NCBI GenBank assembly: GCA_035499415.1
Contig: DATJYV010000237.1
Location: 1-24,235 of the forward strand
Direction: 5' to 3'
DNA length: 24,235 nt
Origin: DATJYV01 sp035499415
GTDB taxonomy: Bacteria > Bacteroidota > Ignavibacteria > UBA10030
Below are positions 23,319 to 24,235 of the stretch, one piece after another; within the stretch, counting starts at the first letter, position 1; each line of letters opens with the position of its first letter. The translations under genes and the position numbers were made by a program. A model generated the notes under the pieces. That model was given only the letters and a program-made list of their open reading frames with translations. It had not been told where the DNA came from and did no database searches.

Positions 23319-24235
23319 ATGCCATCATCGACTTCGCAAAAACGTTCGAACGATGAACAGCTCTACGACCACGCTCCCGTGGGCCTCATCGGGCTCTCAT
23401 CCGTCGGTGTCATTCGCAGTTGCAACAGAGTATTTGCCTCGCACCTTCGTTTTAAGGACGGGGATTCTCCGGTCGGCAGAAAGTTTGCCGACCTCTCTGA
23501 TAATCCAGAAGATTTGCGCCGGATGATGGACGCCGCCGGCAAAGGGGGCACAGCGTCGGGCGAAGTCTCGATCCGCTGCTCGGACGGTGCGAGCGAGCTG
23601 TTTACCCTGCGACTCAATGCCGTGACAGATTCCGGCGGGCAAGCGACCGGCTTTGAGGGTGTCCTCGAGAGCCGCAATTCGGATAGCGATTCGGTCGCCG
23701 AGCAATACCGGTCGTTTCTCGAGGATGACCTGGCCGGCCATTTCGTTTCGCAGGCGGACGGAAAAATTATCGCCTGCAACCCTGCATTTGCAAGGATTTT
23801 CGGATTCGACAGCGTCGACGAGGCGTTGAACATGGATGCGATCGCCTATTACATCAACTCGAAGGATCGCGTTGAATTCCTCCAACTCCTGCAACGCAGA
23901 AAAAAACTGGCGAACCACGAAATGCACATGAGGCGTCGCGACGGCAAGTTGCTCCACATCCTGGAAAATGTGAGCGCAACGTTCGACGAACGCGGGGAGA
24001 TAGCCCTGCTCCGCGGATTCATCATTGATAACACGGAGCGCAGGCAGCTCGAGGAACAGCTCAGGCAATCCCAGAAGATGGAGGGCCTTGGAACGCTTGC
24101 CGGAGGTATTGCCCATGATTTCAACAATATCCTCGCCATCATCAATGGTTATGCCCGCCTCGCCCGTCAGGAAGGGAGCAATTCGACACGTCTCGGGGAG
24201 TGGATGGATGCAATCGGAAAGTCGGTGGAGCGCGG
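23319..24235 (+). CDS. PAS-domain sensor histidine kinase (3' end outside window)
   Basis: The frame stays open from ATG 23319 to the last base, so at least 305 residues of a longer protein are present. There is no signal peptide or membrane helix, so it is cytoplasmic. Residues about 15-120 look like a first PAS-like domain (DHAPVGLIGLSSVGVIRSCNRVFA). Residues about 128-240 are a clear PAS domain (GKIIACNPAFARIFGF, then MRRRDGKLLHILENVSATFDERGE), followed by the linker DNTERRQLEEQLRQSQKMEGLG. The dimerisation/phosphoacceptor helix has GGIAHDFNNILAIINGY, with His266 as the phosphorylated residue, typical of the HDFNN kinase class. The ATPase domain lies beyond the window. It is divergent from lptF. 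Confidence 0.93.
   Translation, partial: MPSSTSQKRSNDEQLYDHAPVGLIGLSSVGVIRSCNRVFASHLRFKDGDSPVGRKFADLSDNPEDLRRMMDAAGKGGTASGEVSIRCSDGASELFTLRLNAVTDSGGQATGFEGVLESRNSDSDSVAEQYRSFLEDDLAGHFVSQADGKIIACNPAFARIFGFDSVDEALNMDAIAYYINSKDRVEFLQLLQRRKKLANHEMHMRRRDGKLLHILENVSATFDERGEIALLRGFIIDNTERRQLEEQLRQSQKMEGLGTLAGGIAHDFNNILAIINGYARLARQEGSNSTRLGEWMDAIGKSVER

Noticed and set aside
1..24235. tRNA, rRNA, CRISPR, IS or prophage features
   Set aside because: Gaps were scanned by eye for cloverleaf arms, direct-repeat arrays, transposase motifs and terminal inverted repeats; none was found.

Overview
The window is a GC-rich stretch of a Gram-negative (diderm) bacterial chromosome. LptF/LptG-type lipopolysaccharide exporters, the periplasmic MsrP/MsrQ repair pair, a lipobox lipoprotein and Tat signals all point to two membranes. 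The gene content and the -35/-10-like promoters (TTGNNN, 17 nt, TANNTT) would fit the Bacteroidota/Chlorobiota/Ignavibacteriota side of the FCB group, but that is an inference without any phylogeny. There are no rRNA or tRNA genes, CRISPR arrays, insertion sequences or phage genes. Almost every base is coding.

Layout. 1-1855: 3' part of a PPi-type phosphofructokinase, a DUF309 protein, a hairpin-rich intergenic element and a small CPXCG zinc-ribbon-like protein. 1914-7883: RtcB RNA ligase, then MutS and a chain of tightly overlapping genes (DinB-fold protein, Cys-rich DUF3109 protein, shortened Tat-exported DUF1501 protein). 7884-8267: a long non-coding leader with a promoter. 8268-11714: a membrane class III adenylyl cyclase whose extracytoplasmic part is three tandem ~130-residue modules, each ending in a CXXCH haem c motif, followed by a GAF-SpoIIE (RsbU-like) phosphatase. 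11789-16114: a HerA-type ATPase, MsrP, MsrQ and a translation-coupled exported protein of unknown function. 16150-18003: a self-contained two-gene unit (lipoprotein plus coiled-coil tail-anchored protein) with its own promoter and an intrinsic terminator. 18146-20140: a secreted M1-family metallopeptidase. 20333-23194 (minus strand): LptF, LptG and a rhodanese. 23319-24235: the 5' part of a divergent PAS histidine kinase that runs off the window.

How it fits together. The centre of the window has a redox/envelope theme: a candidate multihaem redox or gas sensor making cAMP, a partner-switching-type phosphatase next to it, and the quinone-fed MsrPQ system that repairs oxidised periplasmic methionines. 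The most unusual item is the triplicated monohaem sensor on the cyclase. Second are the uncharacterised envelope genes at 15002-17953 and the lone HerA ATPase without NurA or a defence partner.
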